From: Pseudomonas sp. HS6
GTDB taxonomy: Bacteria; Pseudomonadota; Gammaproteobacteria; Pseudomonadales; Pseudomonadaceae
NCBI RefSeq assembly: GCF_023375815.1
Contig: NZ_CP067412.1
Span: forward strand, 1,488,001 to 1,552,000
Length of the DNA: 64,000 nt
Direction: 5' to 3'
Below, in pieces: positions 61,493 to 64,000 of this stretch. Both the position numbers and the translations under genes were made by a program. Positions within the stretch are counted from its first letter, which is position 1; every line of letters starts with the position of its first letter. The notes under the pieces are model-generated. The model was not told the DNA's origin. It saw only the letters and a list, made by a program, of their open reading frames with translations, and made no database searches.

Positions 61493-62956
61493 ATGACTAC
61501 TTTTCGCCAGGATGTTGCAACACTGGGTTCAGGATGGAACAAGACATTACTGAACTACGCACTGGCCATGCGAGCGCTGGACGAACAGCCGATAGAGGAC
61601 CGCAATAGCTGGAAATTCCTCGGCGCCATGCATGGATTCCATCCGCAATTATGGGTCAACGAGCGCCTGATCAAAACGGGTGCGCCGATTCCAGTGGATT
61701 TGACCAACAACACATTCGGCAATCAGTGTCAGCACGGCAGCTGGTATTTCGTTTCCTGGCACCGTGCCTATCTGTTTGCGTTCGAGAGCATCGTCGCGGC
61801 CAAGGTGAAGGAACTGACGGGCGACGACTGGCTGCTCCCATATTGGAACTACCTCAACAGCAACAACCCGAAAGCGTTGTATCTGCCAGATGCCTTTGTG
61901 GCAAAAACGTTACCCGACGGCAGCCCGAATCCCCTTTGCAAATACCCTCGCCGGCCCGGGATCACCAAACTACAGCCTCACGGCGGATTCAGCCTTGAAG
62001 CGATGGACGAGAATGACTTTACCGTAGGCAATGGGACGCTGGGCTTCGGCGGTGGGATCACGGGCGATTTCGTCCAGTTCGACGGGATAGCCGGCGAACT
62101 GGAAGTCAACCCGCACAACACGGTCCATGGTCTCGTCGGAGGCTATATGGGGAATGCCTTGCTCGCGGGTCTTGACCCGATCTTCTGGCTGCACCATTGC
62201 AATATCGACCGGTTATGGGAAGCGTGGATGAACACGCCAGGCAAGACGATGGTCAAGGATCCGCGGTGGTCCAACGGCCCGGCAGACCGCAGCTTCATCA
62301 TGCCAGTACCCGGTGATAACGCACCTGGAGTAACGTTCACCAGTAAGGACACGTTGAAGGGTGGCAAATTTTATCGGCCCTACGATGATTTGGTCAGCGG
62401 TACGGGTGTAACGCCGGGAGCGATTGCTGTGGCACGGGTCAATATGGGTTCGCCCACTCAACAAACCGTTCTGCCCATTGGCGCCAATACAACGGCCGTC
62501 AAGGTCGGGGGCGCGTCGGTCGACACCCACATCGATCTCGAACCGACAGCCGCCGCCAAGAGCATCGCCACCATGGGTGCGAATACTCTGGGCAAGGAAG
62601 TGGCCCGACTCTATCTTTCCCTGGAGTCGGTGCGCGGTTCCGCACCGTCACCGCTTCTGGATGTGTACGTCAACCTGCCCGACGGTGCCGACCCGGCACT
62701 GAATGCTGACCGCCTGGCCGGCAGCCTGACGCTTTTCGGGCTCAACGTTGCCTCGCAAACGGACGGCCACCACGCTGGCACCGGGCTTGGCTACACGATC
62801 GACATCACCGACCTGGCCCAGCGACTGACGGACGCCGGCGACTTTGATCCGAATCATCTGCGGGTAACGCTTGTACCTGGAGAGCAGATATCGGATGAAG
62901 AACCGGTAACGGTCGAACGCATCAGCGTTCTCAAGCGAAGCGGTGTCGTGAGCTGA
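61493..62956 (+). CDS. Tyrosinase/polyphenol-oxidase family protein
   Basis: 487 residues, 'ggagggagatttc' before the ATG. Both copper sites of the type 3 centre are visible. CuA: H47 (AMHGFH), H81 (QHGSW), H90 (SWHRAYLF). CuB: H208 and H212 (NPHNTVHG) and H235 (WLHHCNIDRLW). The last 200 residues form a beta-rich C-terminal domain like that of plant polyphenol oxidases, which can cap the active site. There is no signal peptide. It would oxidise mono- or diphenols to quinones once copper is loaded. A putative copper-chaperone membrane protein follows 11 bases on. Confidence 0.92.
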   Translation: MTTFRQDVATLGSGWNKTLLNYALAMRALDEQPIEDRNSWKFLGAMHGFHPQLWVNERLIKTGAPIPVDLTNNTFGNQCQHGSWYFVSWHRAYLFAFESIVAAKVKELTGDDWLLPYWNYLNSNNPKALYLPDAFVAKTLPDGSPNPLCKYPRRPGITKLQPHGGFSLEAMDENDFTVGNGTLGFGGGITGDFVQFDGIAGELEVNPHNTVHGLVGGYMGNALLAGLDPIFWLHHCNIDRLWEAWMNTPGKTMVKDPRWSNGPADRSFIMPVPGDNAPGVTFTSKDTLKGGKFYRPYDDLVSGTGVTPGAIAVARVNMGSPTQQTVLPIGANTTAVKVGGASVDTHIDLEPTAAAKSIATMGANTLGKEVARLYLSLESVRGSAPSPLLDVYVNLPDGADPALNADRLAGSLTLFGLNVASQTDGHHAGTGLGYTIDITDLAQRLTDAGDFDPNHLRVTLVPGEQISDEEPVTVERISVLKRSGVVS

Positions 62957-62967
62957 GGGTCGACATC

Positions 62968-63744
62968 ATGCGACCAGGCCTGGTTCTACGCAGCTTCACT
63001 TACGCTCCCTGGCCATTGCTGTTGGCCACGGCGGGGCTCGGCCTGGCGCTGTCCCTTTACAACGATGTGAGTACCGAAGGCCCGGCCTTCTGCGTGGCGG
63101 TGAATGGCCTGTCGATCATCACCAGTTGGCCCGCTGCGCTGCAAGCGGAGCTGGCATTGAATCCACTTCACCGCATTCTGGCGGGTTGGTTCCTGATGCT
63201 GCTGGCCATGATGCCGCCCCTGTTGGCGATGCCGCTCATGCATGTCTGGCGCTCCAGCCTGCCCAGCAGGCGAATACGGGCGTCAGTCATGTTTCTGCTC
63301 GGCTACTGCGCGCTATGGATGGCCGTCGGCCCGCTTCTGTTGGCAGTGGCGTTGCTGCTGCAGATCACTGCGGGAAAAGGCGCGCTGGCCGTGGCAATAC
63401 TCATCGCCATGCTATGGCGTGCGGGCCCGTGGCACCGCGTGGCGCTCATCCGGGGCCATCAACCCCGGCGAATCGGTCTGTTCGGCTGGGCCGCCGACAG
63501 GGACTGTCTGGCCTTCGGCATGGTCCACGGTCTGTTTTGTATTGTTTCGTGTTGGGCATGGATGTTGGTGCCGCTGGTCAGCGGGGCCTGGCACATTCCG
63601 GTGATGCTATCAGCGAGCCTCATCATAATGGTTGAGCGACTCACACTATCTGGTCCCTTACGCAGGCAGTGGCAGCCTCTTTCTTTATCCATTCGCCTTT
63701 ATACCTTCCTCACCAAACTCAATATGGAGCGTCCTCATGGGTAG
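62968..63744 (+). CDS. DUF2182 membrane protein, possible copper chaperone
   Basis: 258 residues with gaggg upstream of the ATG. About six to seven membrane helices, with 'FLMLLAMMPPLLAMPLMHVWR' (in pieces) and a later 'CLAFGMVHGLFCIVSCWAWMLV' (in pieces) holding the Met, His and Cys residues typical of DUF2182 proteins, which are listed as predicted metal-binding or copper chaperones. Next to a copper-dependent tyrosinase this supports a copper-delivery role. Its stop overlaps the next start by eight bases. Confidence 0.82.
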   Translation: MRPGLVLRSFTYAPWPLLLATAGLGLALSLYNDVSTEGPAFCVAVNGLSIITSWPAALQAELALNPLHRILAGWFLMLLAMMPPLLAMPLMHVWRSSLPSRRIRASVMFLLGYCALWMAVGPLLLAVALLLQITAGKGALAVAILIAMLWRAGPWHRVALIRGHQPRRIGLFGWAADRDCLAFGMVHGLFCIVSCWAWMLVPLVSGAWHIPVMLSASLIIMVERLTLSGPLRRQWQPLSLSIRLYTFLTKLNMERPHG

Positions 63745-64000
63745 GCGTGCTTGTTTGGCAATCGGGGTAAGTACGGTGACGGCTGCTACGAACGAAGGGC
63801 TGAGTTTTGCCTATCTGGACGGTGCCATTTTCGCAGCTCGCTCAATGGGTGAATGGGCACTGCGTTCGGGCTTCGGTGCCGATAATGTAAGAGTCGTTGA
63901 CGACGGTGATACCAAGGGCGTCGTGAATCCAGTCACGAAAGAACGTGTTCAGAAGGCAGTCGATGAGTTGTTTCCCGCAGGTGCAGAGGTCGTTGATCAA
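63737..64000 (+). CDS. Caspase-like (peptidase C14) protein, N-terminal fragment
   Basis: Open from the ATG at 63737 (ggag eight bases upstream) to the window edge, 88 codons. The start 'RRACLAIGVSTVT', then 'LSFAYLDGAIFAARSMGEWAL' (in pieces) and 'NVRVVDDGD' recall the first strand and helix of caspase/metacaspase p20 domains (LxIGxxxY...L.GA..DA). The catalytic His and Cys would lie beyond the window, so the call is by pattern only. It is translationally coupled to the DUF2182 gene. Confidence 0.6.
   Translation, partial: MGRRACLAIGVSTVTAATNEGLSFAYLDGAIFAARSMGEWALRSGFGADNVRVVDDGDTKGVVNPVTKERVQKAVDELFPAGAEVVDQ

Overview
The window is a high-GC chromosomal segment of a Pseudomonas of the fluorescens group. 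The species assignment rests on three things seen here. There are many REP/REPIN hairpins of the type 'tgtgggagc...gcgat' flanking or even invading genes. An orphan ccoN lies beside a PA4130-like reductase. There are DUF6124 and DUF3313 genes of pseudomonad type. It is ordinary chromosome with accessory patches; there is no intact insertion sequence, prophage or CRISPR array.

Layout. (1) 1-6730: the end of a moxR gene, then an overlapping Bat-type operon (DUF58, DUF4381, VWA, VWA-TPR, BatD, periplasmic HAD hydrolase). Two REPINs sit inside the open frames of the DUF4381 and batD genes. (2) 6803-15665: a secreted type I sulfatase, a membrane/spermidine-synthase-like fusion, a DUF3313 lipoprotein, an octaheme cytochrome with TPRs and an unknown membrane protein. 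(3) 15805-19938: DUF934 and a nitrite/sulfite reductase, divergent from an orphan cbb3 oxidase subunit I and a small companion; this resembles the cyanide-inducible PA4129-PA4134 cluster of P. aeruginosa. (4) 20257-23187: an unknown protein, a YhhY-like acetyltransferase, a DUF6124 gene with a structured leader and a LysR regulator.

(5) 23259-32329: a nine-gene minus-strand operon. In transcription order it encodes a Phd-antitoxin/transposase-N-terminal fusion, a TpsB (ShlB/FhaC) outer-membrane transporter, an ExbB with a large periplasmic DUF2341-LamG extension, ExbD, TonB, a 565-residue porin, a periplasmic coiled-coil protein, a YbjN-like protein and a membrane-anchored PpiC-type isomerase. 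This is the best candidate for an undescribed system: an energised outer-membrane assembly or secretion machine with dedicated chaperones, preceded by a domesticated transposase fragment. (6) 32628-35669: a lipoprotein cytochrome c, a Tat-exported FAD lactone/sugar-acid oxidase and a Tat-exported PLP enzyme, in one operon.

(7) 35937-41231: a GapN-like aldehyde dehydrogenase, a FUSC-family protein with an apparent CTG start, a DMT exporter divergent from an Lrp regulator, a YceK lipoprotein and a BI-1 family protein. (8) 41354-44010: tRNA-Ser(TGA) followed by a small accessory patch (small membrane protein, SseB-like, NADAR, NTF2-like). (9) 44187-58998: ABC exporter, beta-propeller protein, an RND tripartite efflux operon with its own response regulator, a divergent response regulator/histidine kinase pair, a GAF histidine kinase, an amino-acid permease and an acetyltransferase. 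(10) 59200-64000: a lower-GC stretch of small unknown genes, then a tyrosinase, a DUF2182 membrane protein and the start of a caspase-like protein in one operon that runs off the window.

All calls come from reading translations and motifs by eye; no database search was possible. Start codons were chosen from Shine-Dalgarno spacing, overlap with neighbours and signal-peptide position.
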